Source of the DNA: Necropsobacter massiliensis
GTDB lineage: Bacteria; Pseudomonadota; Gammaproteobacteria; Enterobacterales; Pasteurellaceae
Assembly: GCF_000827595.2 (NCBI RefSeq)
Contig: NZ_LN776189.1
Coordinates: forward strand, 62,001 to 126,000
Direction: 5' to 3'
Length of the DNA stretch: 64,000 nt
The notes under the pieces were generated by a model. The model searched no databases, had not been told where the DNA came from, and saw only the letters and a list, made by a program, of their open reading frames with translations. This document shows positions 48,007 through 57,380 of this stretch, piece by piece; position 1 is the first letter of the stretch; each line of letters starts with the position of its first letter. Both the position numbers and the translations under genes were made by a program.

Positions 48007-48044
48007 ACCTTTTTATTACATGTGTTGGGGTGAGGGAACCCAGA
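48007..48044 (-). promoter_or_regulatory. PreQ1-I riboswitch candidate, translational
   Basis: Read on the minus strand, CUGGGUUCCCUCACCCCA is followed by an A-rich stretch ending AAUAAAAAGG. UGGG/CCCA forms P1, the CACCC block matches the conserved ligand-binding part, and loop CCU can pair with AGG of the tail to form the H-type pseudoknot P2. AAAGG is also the ribosome-binding site of yhhQ, 9 bases before ATG 47998, so preQ1 binding would hide it. It resembles the Thermoanaerobacter tengcongensis preQ1-I sequence (CUGGGU...ACCCCAG...AAGG). Confidence 0.65.
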
Positions 48045-48124
48045 ATGACGATATGCTTTCTTGCTGAAGCAAGGCGGAAAATGATACTGAATTGAAAAAA
48101 TAATGCAAGTTCGTCGCGGCTATT

Positions 48125-49204
48125 TCAGCCGACTAAACGGATTTCGCCGTTTTCTAGCTGAAAAGTGCGGTGCTTTTGTGGCTGCATTTGCGTAAGTTGT
48201 TGCTGGGTAATGGCGCTGACGAAAACCTGTGAACCGTTGTAGCGCAACCGTTCGGCGAGCAATTCCCGCTTGGTTTGATCCAGCTCAGAGGCAAAATCGT
48301 CGATTAAAAAGATACAGTGACGCGCTTTCTCGGTGGTTAAATGTTCGCCTTGTGCTAGCCGCAGCGCGCACATCAGTAATTTCAACTGACCGCGCGAGAG
48401 AATATCTTCCGCCGGCAGTCCATTGGCTCTAAAACGGAAATCGGCTTTCTGCGGACCGGATACGGTATAGCCGAGCGCTTGATCGCGCGCGAAGTTACGC
48501 GCCAGCAGCTCGCCGTAGTCGGTGTCTTTTTCCCAACCTTGATGAAAGCTGACGACAATCTCCAATTCGGGCAAAAATAAACGGCAGGTGCGTTCGATTT
48601 CCGGACGAAGCGCCTCGGCGTAAGCGGCACGCCAGTGGCTGACCTGATGCGCCAGTGCGGTCAGTTCGGTATCCCAGATTTTCAACTGTTGATAATTGCT
48701 GACTTGCTGTAAGGCGGCATTACGCTGTTTTAATAAGCGGTTTAACTTGCTCCATGCAGCATGGAAAGCAGGGTGATGATGAAACAGTCCCCAATCTAAA
48801 AACGCGCGTCGGTAAGCCGGGCCGCCGTTTAACAACGATAATCCTTCCGGAGTAATAATCTGCATCGGCAGCAGATGCGCAAGATCGGAAATTTTAGTTG
48901 CGTCCTCACCATTGATTTTTATCAGTGTGTTGCCTTGGCGCAGTTTCTGCAATCCCACCGACCACTGATGCTGGCGCTCCTGAATTCGTCCATGCAGAGT
49001 AAAGTGCGGTTGGTGGTAAGCAATAATGCGATTTGCCACCGCACTTTTAAAGGAGCGTCCGTGCGCCAGATAGAAAATCGCTTCCAACAGACTGGTTTTT
49101 CCGCTGCCGTTATTGCCCGCCAAAAAGTTAAAGCCGTGATCAAACTCAAGATCAACGGCAGTTAAATTACGGAAATTTTCGATGATAAGACGGGAGATTG
49201 CCAT
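48125..49204 (-). CDS. recF: DNA replication/repair protein RecF
   Basis: A 359-residue SMC-like ATPase that loads RecA at gaps with RecO and RecR. Walker A is GNNGSGKT (residues 30-37), the ABC-like signature is LSRGQLKLLMCALRLAQG, and Walker B is IFLIDDFASELD. The stop is TAG and the length is standard. It lies 8 bases after dnaN. Two USS sit close together in the gene at about 49002 and 49038. Confidence 0.95.
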   Translation of the reverse strand: MAISRLIIENFRNLTAVDLEFDHGFNFLAGNNGSGKTSLLEAIFYLAHGRSFKSAVANRIIAYHQPHFTLHGRIQERQHQWSVGLQKLRQGNTLIKINGEDATKISDLAHLLPMQIITPEGLSLLNGGPAYRRAFLDWGLFHHHPAFHAAWSKLNRLLKQRNAALQQVSNYQQLKIWDTELTALAHQVSHWRAAYAEALRPEIERTCRLFLPELEIVVSFHQGWEKDTDYGELLARNFARDQALGYTVSGPQKADFRFRANGLPAEDILSRGQLKLLMCALRLAQGEHLTTEKARHCIFLIDDFASELDQTKRELLAERLRYNGSQVFVSAITQQQLTQMQPQKHRTFQLENGEIRLVG

Positions 49205-49212
49205 AAATCGGA

Positions 49213-50313
49213 TTATAAGCGCATCGGCATGATGACATATTCCGCGCTGGCATCGTCTACATCTTCAATCAGACAGCTGGATGAGGCGTCGGTCAGGCGC
49301 ATGCGTACCTGGCTGCATTTCAGCGCATTCAATACATCTAAAATATAGCTGACGTTAAAGCCCACTTCCATTTCTTCACCGCTGTAAGATACATCAATGA
49401 TTTCTTCTGCGATTTCATGTTCGGGGTTGGTGGCGGTAATCGTCAGCTGATTTTCGCTTAACTGCAAACGTACCGTGCGCACTTTATCGTTAGATAAAAT
49501 GGCGGCGCGGGCAAATGCCTGCTTTAAGTTTTCCCAGTTGCCGACCATAATCCGTTGCGCATTACGCGGTAATACGCGGCGGTAATCAGGGAAACGGCCG
49601 TCAATCAGTTTCGAGGTGAAAATCACATTGCCTAAATCAATACGCAGATTATTAGTGCCGATCTGCAAATGTGCCGGTTGTTCCGCCGCATCCAACAGGC
49701 GAGCCAGCTCCAGTACGCCCTTACGCGGTACGATAACTGAATGAGCCTGTAATTCCTGTTCCAGCGCAATGGTACAGACCGCCAGACGGTGTCCGTCGGT
49801 TGCCACCGTGCGCAGCAGATTGCCTTCGGTTTCGAATTTCATGCCGTTGAGAAAATAACGGGCGTCCTGATTTGCCATGGAAAACTGTGTGGCTTCAATT
49901 AAACGGCGTAACGTGCCTTGATCGAGGCTGAATTCCACTTCCGACTGCCAATCGGCGAGGTTCGGATATTCGTCCGCTGGCAACGTGGCAAGATTGAATT
50001 TGCTGCGCCCACAGCGCACCAGCGCGCGTTCTTCCTCGAAACTGACCACAATATCTGAGCCGTCGGGAAAGCTGCGGCAAATATCCAAAAATTTTTTGGC
50101 TGGTATGGTCACACGTCCGTCTTGATTGACCTCGGCAAGCTGCGTCTGGGTGGACAGTTCCACTTCCAAATCTGTGCCGGTAATGGTTAAGCGGTTGCCG
50201 TCGATCTGCAATAATACGTTGCTTAACACGGGAATATTGGGACGGCTGCTAAGTACGCCGCAAACTTGCTGTAATGGTTTTAACAGATTCTCTCTTGAAA
50301 CGGTAAATTGCAT
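49213..50313 (-). CDS. dnaN: DNA polymerase III beta clamp
   Basis: A 366-residue sliding clamp with three repeated domains. It begins MQFTVSRENLLKPLQQVCGVLSSRPNIPVLSNVLL and ends EYVIMPMRL, the conserved peptide-binding C-terminus. It tethers polymerases to DNA. It lies 11 bases downstream of dnaA and upstream of recF. Confidence 0.97.
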   Translation of the reverse strand: MQFTVSRENLLKPLQQVCGVLSSRPNIPVLSNVLLQIDGNRLTITGTDLEVELSTQTQLAEVNQDGRVTIPAKKFLDICRSFPDGSDIVVSFEEERALVRCGRSKFNLATLPADEYPNLADWQSEVEFSLDQGTLRRLIEATQFSMANQDARYFLNGMKFETEGNLLRTVATDGHRLAVCTIALEQELQAHSVIVPRKGVLELARLLDAAEQPAHLQIGTNNLRIDLGNVIFTSKLIDGRFPDYRRVLPRNAQRIMVGNWENLKQAFARAAILSNDKVRTVRLQLSENQLTITATNPEHEIAEEIIDVSYSGEEMEVGFNVSYILDVLNALKCSQVRMRLTDASSSCLIEDVDDASAEYVIMPMRL

Positions 50314-50324
50314 GGTTCAGCCCC

Positions 50325-51680
50325 TTATGCCGATAATGTGCGGATTAAATTAGACCAGTCTTCCTGAATGTTGCTGTCTTGTTCGCGCAGTGCCGCGATG
50401 GTGCGACAGGCATGTAGCACCGTGGTGTGATCGCGGTCGCCAAATCCTTTTCCGATTTCCGGCAGGCTGCGGTTGGTCAGCTCTTTTGACAGCGCCATTG
50501 CCAGCTGGCGTGGACGCGCTACCGAACGGGAGCGGTTTTTGGATTTGAGATCCGCCACTTTAATTCGGTAGTATTCCGCCACCACTTTCTGAATATTTTC
50601 CACCGTAACCAGTTTGTCCTGCAACGCCAACATATCTTTCAGCGTTTCGCGCACAAAATCAATAGTAATCGCTTTGCCGGTGAACTCCGCATTGGCATGT
50701 ACGCGATTAAGCGCGCCTTCCAACTCACGCACGTTGGTGCGCAGCTTCTGACCGATAAACAGCGCCACTTCTTCCGGCAGGTACATATGCTTTTCTTCCG
50801 CCTTTTTCAGCAGAATCGCGACTCGGGTTTCCAGCTCGGGCGGTTCGATTGCGATGCTTAAGCCCCAGCCGAAACGGGATTTAAGACGGTCTTCAATCTT
50901 TTCAATTTCTTTCGGATAACGATCGGAGGTTAAAATAATCTGCCGGCTGCTTTCAAATAATGAGTTGAAAATATGGAAAAATTCTTCCTGCGTGCCGTCT
51001 TTGCCGGCGAAAAACTGAATATCATCGATCAGCAGCGCATCTAAAGTGCGGTAGAATTTTTTAAAGTTTTCCATCCGATCCGCTTTTAATGCTTTCACAT
51101 ATTCCTGCATAAAGCGTTCGGCGTGGATGTAAATGACTCGCGCATTCGGATTACCCGCCACGATGCCATTACCGACCGCGTGCAACAAGTGGGTTTTGCC
51201 CAGCCCGGTGCCGCCGTATAGAAACAGTGGGTTGGCGCTTTGCTCACCGGGATTGTTCGCCACTTTCTGCGCCACCGCGCGCGCTAGTTGGTTCGATTTA
51301 CCTTCGACGAAGTTGTCGAACACGTGTTTGCCGTTCAAATTGGAACGATATGACGCCGGCGCATCGTTTTCTGCCACTGGCGCTTCAGGTGTCGGCACGG
51401 GCTTGGCGGTCGGTTTGGCAACGGGCTTGGTGCCTTCTTGCACTTTAACGATAAACGTGCCGTTTTGCGCAAACTGTTGCGCCAGTTTGGTGATCTGTTC
51501 AAGATAATGCGTTTCCACCCAGTTTTTTACAAAAACATTCGAGGCATAAAGGACCATCGTATTTTCAGCGACGATATCCGCTTGCAGCGGACGCAGCCAA
51601 GTGCTGAAATCCGTTGCCGAAATTTGCTCCTGTAATTGTAAAAGGCAATCTTGCCAAAGTGACGATAGATTAGGTTTCAT
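50325..51680 (-). CDS. dnaA: Chromosomal replication initiator DnaA
   Basis: A 451-residue AAA+ initiator. Domain I has [27 protein letters not shown] Pro/Ala/Val linker follows. Domain III has Walker [19 protein letters not shown] and Walker [13 protein letters not shown]. Domain IV ends in the DNA-binding signature [18 protein letters not shown] 51680 ([12 protein letters not shown]) fits the family start better than the upstream ATG at 51704. It is divergent from rpmH; I see no DnaA-box cluster in the 359-base gap. Confidence 0.97.
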   Translation of the reverse strand: MKPNLSSLWQDCLLQLQEQISATDFSTWLRPLQADIVAENTMVLYASNVFVKNWVETHYLEQITKLAQQFAQNGTFIVKVQEGTKPVAKPTAKPVPTPEAPVAENDAPASYRSNLNGKHVFDNFVEGKSNQLARAVAQKVANNPGEQSANPLFLYGGTGLGKTHLLHAVGNGIVAGNPNARVIYIHAERFMQEYVKALKADRMENFKKFYRTLDALLIDDIQFFAGKDGTQEEFFHIFNSLFESSRQIILTSDRYPKEIEKIEDRLKSRFGWGLSIAIEPPELETRVAILLKKAEEKHMYLPEEVALFIGQKLRTNVRELEGALNRVHANAEFTGKAITIDFVRETLKDMLALQDKLVTVENIQKVVAEYYRIKVADLKSKNRSRSVARPRQLAMALSKELTNRSLPEIGKGFGDRDHTTVLHACRTIAALREQDSNIQEDWSNLIRTLSA

Positions 51681-51811
51681 TGTTATATTATCTTTATAAA
51701 TCAAAAAATTAGAATGGTCCGCGAAAAAAGTGCGGTGCGAATTCGCCTAATTTTACAATAAACGCCGGCAAAGATCTTCAGGAAAGGCGCAAAAAAATCG
51801 AAAAACCTCGC

Positions 51812-51839
51812 TTGAGATTTTTTGCAAAAAACGTATAAT
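51812..51839 (+). promoter_or_regulatory. Sigma-70 promoter of the rpmH operon
   Basis: TTGAGA (51812-51817) and a perfect TATAAT (51834-51839) are 16 bases apart, with an A/T-tract spacer. A GC-rich discriminator (CCCCGCGC) follows, typical of growth-rate-controlled ribosomal promoters. It would start transcription near 51846, giving rpmH a leader of about 190 bases. Confidence 0.75.
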
Positions 51840-51852
51840 TCCCCGCGCTTTT

Positions 51853-52011
51853 ATGCTTGATAACGGAGAAAATGAAGATTTATTCTTCGCTTTCGCCTAT
51901 TCTGATTTGACGAACGCCGAATTTCAGATTACAATTCCGTTCCTTATTTTAGTAACCCTTGTTTCAAGTATCTCTGTTTTTGGCTATCTAAACGTCAAAG
52001 GCAATGATTAA
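51853..52011 (+). CDS. Possible 52-codon ORF in the rpmH leader
   Basis: An open frame runs from ATG 51853 to TAA 52009-52011. The product would have an acidic start (MLDNGENEDLFFAFAY) and a hydrophobic stretch of about 20 residues (FQITIPFLILVTLVSSISVF). It starts only about 7 bases after the predicted transcript start, so it would be nearly leaderless. A better-supported start, ATG 51872 behind GGAG, opens a different 12-codon frame ending at 51910. Either may be a chance frame or a leader peptide. Confidence 0.25.
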   Translation: MLDNGENEDLFFAFAYSDLTNAEFQITIPFLILVTLVSSISVFGYLNVKGND

Positions 52012-52039
52012 ACAATTTTGATTTAGGTAGATTATAGTT

Positions 52040-52174
52040 ATGAAACGTACATTCCAACCTTCCGTATTAAAACGCAGCCGTACTCACGGTTTCCGTGCGC
52101 GTATGGCAACCAAGAACGGTCGTCAGGTTCTGGCCCGTCGCCGTGCTAAAGGTCGTAAGAGTTTATCCGCATAA
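52040..52174 (+). CDS. rpmH: 50S ribosomal protein L34
   Basis: A 44-residue, very basic protein, [20 protein letters not shown] followed by [20 protein letters not shown], the L34 sequence of gammaproteobacteria. It is part of the large ribosomal subunit. It heads the rpmH-rnpA-yidD-yidC operon behind the promoter at 51812 and is divergent from dnaA. Confidence 0.97.
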
Positions 52175-52191
52175 TCACTGATTTTATCGGT

Positions 52192-52551
52192 GTGATTACG
52201 CTAAACTTTCCGCGGGAGCTGCGTTTGCTGACTCCCGTTCAATTCAAATACGTTTTCCAACAACCGCTGCGTGCGAGTACTCCTGAAATTACTATTCTTG
52301 CCCGTCCTAATCATTTGTCTTTCTGTCGTCTGGGGCTGACGGTCGCGAAAAAGCATTTAAAACGCGCCCATGACCGTAATCGTATCAAGCGGATTTGCCG
52401 TGAAAGTTTCCGTTTGCGACAGCATCAGCTGCCAGCGTATGATTTTGTGATTGTGGCGAAACAAGGCATCGGTAAACTGGATAACCGCGCGTTGTTTTTG
52501 ACTTTGGATAAATTATGGCAGCGTCACATTCGTTTGGCTCAAAAATCCTGA
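52192..52551 (+). CDS. rnpA: Ribonuclease P protein component
   Basis: A 119-residue basic protein that helps the RNase P RNA bind pre-t[47 protein letters not shown] (the RNR motif) and DFVIVAKQG are diagnostic. The start is GTG at 52192, 17 bases after the rpmH stop. Its 3' end overlaps yidD by 37 bases. Confidence 0.95.
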   Translation: MITLNFPRELRLLTPVQFKYVFQQPLRASTPEITILARPNHLSFCRLGLTVAKKHLKRAHDRNRIKRICRESFRLRQHQLPAYDFVIVAKQGIGKLDNRALFLTLDKLWQRHIRLAQKS

Positions 52552-52775
52552 TCGGAGTCGTCCGTTTTTATCAGATTGTCATCAGCCCGATGATCGGGCC
52601 GCGTTGCCGTTTTACGCCGACTTGTTCCTGTTACGCGGTGGAGGCATTAAAAACGCACGGCGCAGTAAAAGGTAGTTGGCTTAGCGTAAAACGTATATTA
52701 AAATGTCATCCTTTGAACGCCGGCGGATACGATCCCGTACCGCCGAAAATTAATAACAAAAAAGAGAACGAATAA
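52515..52775 (+). CDS. yidD: Membrane-protein insertion factor YidD
   Basis: An 86-residue protein with the family core [58 protein letters not shown] (three conserved Cys). YidD supports YidC-dependent membrane insertion. The start lies within rnpA and the last base overlaps the yidC ATG (TAATGG), so the three genes are translationally linked. Confidence 0.95.
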   Translation: MAASHSFGSKILIGVVRFYQIVISPMIGPRCRFTPTCSCYAVEALKTHGAVKGSWLSVKRILKCHPLNAGGYDPVPPKINNKKENE

Positions 52776-54397
52776 TGGATTCAAGACGTAGCCTTTTGGT
52801 GCTAGCACTACTCTTTATTTCTTTTCTTGTTTATCAGCAATGGCAGATTGATTATCATTCGCCGAAGCCCGTTGCGACTGAACAAGCCAAAACCGCCGAT
52901 ATGCCGGCGGCCTCCGCCTCATCGGTTTCCGCCATTGCCGGCGATTCGCAGGTTAAAGGTAAAATCATTACTTTGCAAAATGATGTGTTCCGCCTACAGG
53001 TGGATACGCTGGGCGGTGATGTGATCGGTTCCGAGTTGTTGAAATACGATGCGGAATTACACTCTGACACGCCTTTTGTATTGTTACGCAATACGCCAGA
53101 ACATATTTATATCGCACAAAGCGGCTTAATCGGCAAAGACGGTATCGACAGCAAAGCGGGTCGTGCCGATTACCAAGTGGAAGGCGAGCAGTTCAGTCTG
53201 GCGGACGGTCAGGACGAATTACGCGTGCCGCTGACTTTTGAGAAAAACGGCGTAACATACCGTAAAGTTTTCGTATTAAAACGCGGTGAATATGATGTGG
53301 CGGTAAATTACGAAATCAATAACCAAAGCGGCAGTGCAATTGAGGTGGAGCCTTACGGTCAGCTGCGTCACACTTTAGTGGAAAGCTCCGGCAGCATGGC
53401 AATGCCGACATATACCGGCGGCGCTTATTCTTCTTCCGAAACCAATTATAAAAAATACAGTTTCGATGATATGCAAAAAGCCAATCTGGCGATAGATACC
53501 AAAGCCGGCTGGGTAGCGGTGTTGCAGCATTATTTCGTTTCTGCTTGGATCCCGAATCAGGATGCGGATAATCGGTTATACACTTTGACCGACAAAGCCA
53601 ACAATATCGGTTCTATCGGTTATCGTGGACCGGTAGTTTCAGTACCTGCTGGCGGTAGCGAAACTATTACTAGCAAACTCTGGACCGGTCCTAAGTTACA
53701 AAATCAAATGGCGGAAGTGGCGAATCATCTGGATTTAACGGTTGATTACGGCTGGGCATGGTTTATCGCCAAACCGCTATTTAAGTTGCTGACGCTGATT
53801 CAAAGTCTGGTGCATAACTGGGGACTGGCAATTATCGGCGTGACGCTGGTGGTGAAAGCGATTTTATACCCGCTGACCAAAGCGCAATATACTTCAATGG
53901 CGAAAATGCGTATGCTACAGCCGAAACTACAGGAAATGCGCGAGCGTTTCGGCGAGGATCGCCAGCGGATGAGTCAGGAAATGATGAAATTGTATAAAGA
54001 AGAAAAAGTAAACCCGCTGGGCGGCTGTTTACCGATTCTGCTGCAAATGCCGATTTTCATCGCCTTGTACTGGACATTTATGGAAGCGGTGGAATTGCGT
54101 CATGCGCCGTTCTTCGGCTGGATTCAGGATTTATCCGCGCAGGATCCATATTATATTCTGCCGATCTTAATGGGCGCGTCCATGTTCTTGTTGCAGAAAA
54201 TGTCACCGACTCCGGTTGCGGATCCGATGCAGCAGAAAGTCATGACATTTATGCCGCTGATTTTTATGGTGTTCTTCCTGTTCTTCCCAGCAGGTCTGGT
54301 ATTATACTGGTTGGTATCTAACCTGATCACCATTGTTCAGCAGCAGCTGATTTACCGTGGGCTGGAGAAAAAAGGATTACATTCCCGCGCGAAATAA
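52775..54397 (+). CDS. yidC: Membrane protein insertase YidC
   Basis: A 540-residue inner-membrane insertase. An N-terminal membrane anchor ([20 protein letters not shown]) precedes a large periplasmic domain (about 60-330), then the conserved insertase core with five membrane segments: [45 protein letters not shown] and [13 protein letters not shown]. It inserts proteins alone or with SecYEG. Two terminator hairpins follow. Confidence 0.97.
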   Translation: MDSRRSLLVLALLFISFLVYQQWQIDYHSPKPVATEQAKTADMPAASASSVSAIAGDSQVKGKIITLQNDVFRLQVDTLGGDVIGSELLKYDAELHSDTPFVLLRNTPEHIYIAQSGLIGKDGIDSKAGRADYQVEGEQFSLADGQDELRVPLTFEKNGVTYRKVFVLKRGEYDVAVNYEINNQSGSAIEVEPYGQLRHTLVESSGSMAMPTYTGGAYSSSETNYKKYSFDDMQKANLAIDTKAGWVAVLQHYFVSAWIPNQDADNRLYTLTDKANNIGSIGYRGPVVSVPAGGSETITSKLWTGPKLQNQMAEVANHLDLTVDYGWAWFIAKPLFKLLTLIQSLVHNWGLAIIGVTLVVKAILYPLTKAQYTSMAKMRMLQPKLQEMRERFGEDRQRMSQEMMKLYKEEKVNPLGGCLPILLQMPIFIALYWTFMEAVELRHAPFFGWIQDLSAQDPYYILPILMGASMFLLQKMSPTPVADPMQQKVMTFMPLIFMVFFLFFPAGLVLYWLVSNLITIVQQQLIYRGLEKKGLHSRAK

Positions 54398-54412
54398 CTA
54401 ACCACAAACAGT

Positions 54413-54438
54413 GAAAAGGTTTCTACGGAGACCTTTTC
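54413..54438 (+). terminator. Hairpin after yidC
   Basis: GAAAAGGT (54413-54420) pairs with ACCTTTTC (54431-54438), followed by TTTTATG. It probably terminates the rpmH-yidC operon. Confidence 0.65.
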
Positions 54439-54454
54439 TTTTATGACCGACTAA

Positions 54455-54478
54455 AAACCACCTGCTAGGTGGTTTTTT
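54455..54478 (+). terminator. Second intrinsic terminator after yidC
   Basis: AAACCACCT (54455-54463) and AGGTGGTTT (54467-54475) form a 9-bp hairpin with a 3-base loop and a T-tail. It is a strong tandem terminator. The 352-base gap 54398-54749 holds this, the hairpin before it and a leftward terminator; I see no gene in it. Confidence 0.8.
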
Positions 54479-54665
54479 ACGCGCATTGAATCCGGCGCTG
54501 ATGGCTACGGCTTAAATGGCGCTCAGATAGTTCAACTCTGTTCTTATCAATATATTGGATTGGGAGCGGCTTGATAAATTCAGGTGGTTTTCCTGATAGT
54601 TATTTTTTCATTCAAAATAAAGTGAGGAAGAGGAGCGTTCAATGTGCTTATGTAATTTTACGCAT

Positions 54666-54718
54666 AAAAAAACCGCACCCTAATCAGTTGATTGTCGTCT
54701 TCAACTTTTGGGGTGCGG
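54666..54718 (-). terminator. Terminator of bamD
   Basis: CCGCACCC (54673-54680) and GGGTGCGG (54711-54718) pair. On the minus strand the stem runs into seven T (plus-strand A 54666-54672). It lies 32 bases after the bamD stop. The loop is long (30 bases), which lowers confidence. Confidence 0.55.
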
Positions 54719-54749
54719 ATCAAAAATCAGCGCATTTTTTGTCAAGTGT

Positions 54750-55541
54750 CTATTGAGCTTGCGGTACCCGCAGTTCCGGTTCCGCCGGTTTTTCTACCTC
54801 GGCGAAGTGTTTGCCCTGATTGGCTCGAATAAGGGTTTCAGTTTGGTTTGCCAGCTGAGTCAGGTTCATTTTCTCATAGGCTTCTTTCATTAACGGTAGG
54901 GCATCGTGTGTGGCTTGGGTGTCCGGATATTGCTGGAGCATCCCCACTACACGGTTGGCGACGGCGACGTGCGCGTTACGTTTGGCATAGAATTTGGCAA
55001 TCGCCAGTTCATGACGGGCAAGGCTGGCTTTAATATAGGCCATGCGCGCGATGGCGTCCGCCGTATAGGCGCTGTTCGGATAATGTTGAACTAATGCCTG
55101 AAAATTTGCGAATGCTGCTTTGATGGAGGTGCTTTCGCGGGTGGCGCGATCTACGCCGAAGAAATCCTGAAAGAAATTTTCGCCCGAGGCAAAGTTAATT
55201 AGCCCTGCCATATAAAGCACGTAATCAAGATATTGGCTGTTAGGATATTGCTGGATAAAACGATCCGCGGCAACCAACGCTTTGGTGTAATCCTGTGATT
55301 TATAATACGCATAGATCAGATTGAGCTGGGTTTGTTCGCCATAGCCCATGCCCGGATAACGGTTTTTAACGGCTTCCAGATAACGGATCGCCTGAGAATA
55401 ATTACCGTCTTGTAAATAGGTCTGGCTTTTCGCGTAAAGTTCTTGTTCGGTTCCGTCTTCCACGTCTTTTTTCGAGCCGGAACAAGCGGCTACAGCCAGT
55501 ACGGTTAATGCGACGAGAGTGAATGTTTTTATTTTACGCAT
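54750..55541 (-). CDS. bamD: Outer-membrane assembly lipoprotein BamD
   Basis: A 263-residue lipoprotein. The signal peptide ends at VAACSGS (Cys20). The rest is a TPR solenoid (YSQAIRYLEAVKNRYPGMGYGEQTQLNLIYAYYKSQDYTKALVAADRFIQQYPNS-type repeats), as in BamD/ComL. BamD is essential, docks on BamA and recruits substrates at the outer membrane. It is divergent from rluD, the same layout as in E. coli. Confidence 0.95.
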   Translation of the reverse strand: MRKIKTFTLVALTVLAVAACSGSKKDVEDGTEQELYAKSQTYLQDGNYSQAIRYLEAVKNRYPGMGYGEQTQLNLIYAYYKSQDYTKALVAADRFIQQYPNSQYLDYVLYMAGLINFASGENFFQDFFGVDRATRESTSIKAAFANFQALVQHYPNSAYTADAIARMAYIKASLARHELAIAKFYAKRNAHVAVANRVVGMLQQYPDTQATHDALPLMKEAYEKMNLTQLANQTETLIRANQGKHFAEVEKPAEPELRVPQAQ

Positions 55542-55645
55542 TGATTAATCCTTATTTTTTACGAGCAATGATAAATGAGTTACAATAATCCGGTATTTTA
55601 TAGAACATCGCTAAATAAGCAAACTATTAACGGATTTTTTTATTT

Positions 55646-56620
55646 ATGGCACAAGTTACTTTGTCGGCCGAGGTACAGCCGCACCAAATGGGACAACGAT
55701 TAGACCAGACTGTAGCGGAAATGTTCCCGGATTATTCGCGTTCGCGGCTAAAAACGTGGATAGAAAACAATCGCGTATCGGTAAACGGTGCGATTGTCAA
55801 TGTGCCGCGCAGCAAAGTCTATGGCGGTGAATGTATTGAGGTGCAGGCGGAAACGGAAGAGGAAAACCGTTTCGAAGCGGAAAATCTTCCGCTCAACATT
55901 GTGTATGAAGACGAACATATTCTGGTGCTTAATAAGCCGAAGGAATTTGTGGTGCATCCCGGTGCCGGCAATCCCACCGGCACCGTATTAAATGCGCTGT
56001 TGTATCATTATCCGCAGATTGCCGAAGTGCCGCGCGCCGGTATTGTACACCGTTTGGATAAAGACACCACCGGTCTAATGGTGGTGGCAAAAACCGTTCC
56101 CGCGCAAACTAAACTGGTGCGGGAGCTGCAAAAACGCAAAATTACCCGTGAGTACGAAGCGGTGGCATACGGCGTCATGACCCAGGGGGGAACGGTCGAT
56201 CAACCGATGGCGCGACACCCGGCCAAACGCACTCAAATGGCGGTGCATCCGCTCGGCAAACCTGCCGTTACCCATTATCGTATTATGGAACGTTTCCGCA
56301 ACTACACCCGCTTACGCCTGCGCCTGGAAACCGGCAGAACGCACCAAATTCGCGTGCATATGGCGCATATTGCCCACCCGTTGCTGGGCGATCAGACTTA
56401 CGGCGGTCGTCCGCGCCCGCCAAAGGATGCTGGTGAGGCATTACTGACAGTACTACGTGAATTCAAACGTCAGGCGTTGCACGCCATAATGCTGCGTTTA
56501 ACTCACCCGATCAGTGGAGAACTGATGGAATGGCATGCGCCGCTGCCAGCGGATTTTGTGGCGTTAATTGACGCCCTCAAAGCGGATTATTTGGAACATA
56601 AGGCGGAGTTGGATTATTAA
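55646..56620 (+). CDS. rluD: 23S rRNA pseudouridine(1911/1915/1917) synthase RluD
   Basis: A 324-residue RluA-type synthase. An S4 domain lies at about residues 15-80 (RLDQTVAEMFPDYSRSRLKTWIENNRVSVNG). The catalytic Asp is in GIVHRLDKDTTGLMVVAKT, with RLETGRTHQIRVHMAHIAHPLLGD after it. RluD modifies helix 69 of 23S rRNA. It ends 1 base before the pgeF ATG. Confidence 0.95.
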   Translation: MAQVTLSAEVQPHQMGQRLDQTVAEMFPDYSRSRLKTWIENNRVSVNGAIVNVPRSKVYGGECIEVQAETEEENRFEAENLPLNIVYEDEHILVLNKPKEFVVHPGAGNPTGTVLNALLYHYPQIAEVPRAGIVHRLDKDTTGLMVVAKTVPAQTKLVRELQKRKITREYEAVAYGVMTQGGTVDQPMARHPAKRTQMAVHPLGKPAVTHYRIMERFRNYTRLRLRLETGRTHQIRVHMAHIAHPLLGDQTYGGRPRPPKDAGEALLTVLREFKRQALHAIMLRLTHPISGELMEWHAPLPADFVALIDALKADYLEHKAELDY

Positions 56621-56621
56621 T

Positions 56622-57362
56622 ATGGATGCGCTTAAACCGAACTGGGCGGCGCCCGCCAATATTCAAGCTTTTGCTACGATGCGGCGGGGCGGAGTCAGCC
56701 GCGCGCCTTACCATAGCTTTAATCTGGGGGATCATGTCGGCGATGATAAAAGTGCGGTCGAAATTAACCGCACTTTACTGACCGAGCGTTTCGGGTTGCC
56801 GCAATCGCCGGTATTTCTCAATCAGGTGCATGGTACGCATGTGATTAGCTTGCCTTATGCGGGTGTAATGCCGCCCGCAGACGCCGCCTACAGCGCGCAG
56901 CCGAATCAGGTTTGTTTGGTGATGACCGCCGATTGCTTGCCGGTCTTGTTGTGTAACCAATCCGGCACTGAAGTCGCCGCCGCTCATGCCGGCTGGCGAG
57001 GATTATGCGACGGTGTGCTGGAAAAAACCGTCGAGCGATTTCAATGTCCGCGGGATGAAATTTTCGCTTGGTTAGGACCGGCTATCGGACCGGACTGTTT
57101 TCAGGTGGGCGATGAGGTGGTGGCGCAGTTTATTGCGCGTGACGCTGATGCTGCCGCGGCATTTGTGGCGGATCCTCGCGCGGCGGGGAAATATCTGTGC
57201 GATTTATATCGCCTTGCCGCCCAGCGCTTAAACCGTGCCGGCGTCACGCGCATCAGCGGCGGCGAGCATTGTACTTATCGGCAGTCAAAAGATTTCTTTT
57301 CTTTCCGCCGGGATAAGCAAACGGGGCGGATGGCATCGTTGATTTGGTTTACGGAACAATAA
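56622..57362 (+). CDS. pgeF: Laccase-domain purine nucleoside phosphorylase PgeF/YfiH
   Basis: A 246-residue DUF152 protein. Zinc ligands are in NQVHGTHV (His), TADCLPVLL (Cys) and AAHAGWRG (His). LGPAIGPDCFQVG and CTYRQSKDFFSFRRD complete the signature. Proposed roles are adenosine phosphorylase/deaminase activity and editing of peptidoglycan synthesis. ATG 56622 follows the rluD stop directly; an upstream ATG at 56568 lies inside rluD. Two USS in opposite orientation lie within the gene (about 56748 and 56767). Confidence 0.92.
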   Translation: MDALKPNWAAPANIQAFATMRRGGVSRAPYHSFNLGDHVGDDKSAVEINRTLLTERFGLPQSPVFLNQVHGTHVISLPYAGVMPPADAAYSAQPNQVCLVMTADCLPVLLCNQSGTEVAAAHAGWRGLCDGVLEKTVERFQCPRDEIFAWLGPAIGPDCFQVGDEVVAQFIARDADAAAAFVADPRAAGKYLCDLYRLAAQRLNRAGVTRISGGEHCTYRQSKDFFSFRRDKQTGRMASLIWFTEQ

Positions 57363-57380
57363 CATTGCTGCAAAGTGCGG

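Noticed and set aside
51681-52039. Chromosomal origin between dnaA and rpmH
   Set aside because: The place is classic, but I find no cluster of DnaA boxes (TTATCCACA-like); the AT-rich parts are explained by the rpmH promoter and leader.
54571-54756. 61-codon frame between yidC and bamD
   Set aside because: It has no ribosome-binding site, runs through the bamD terminator stem and has no recognisable product.
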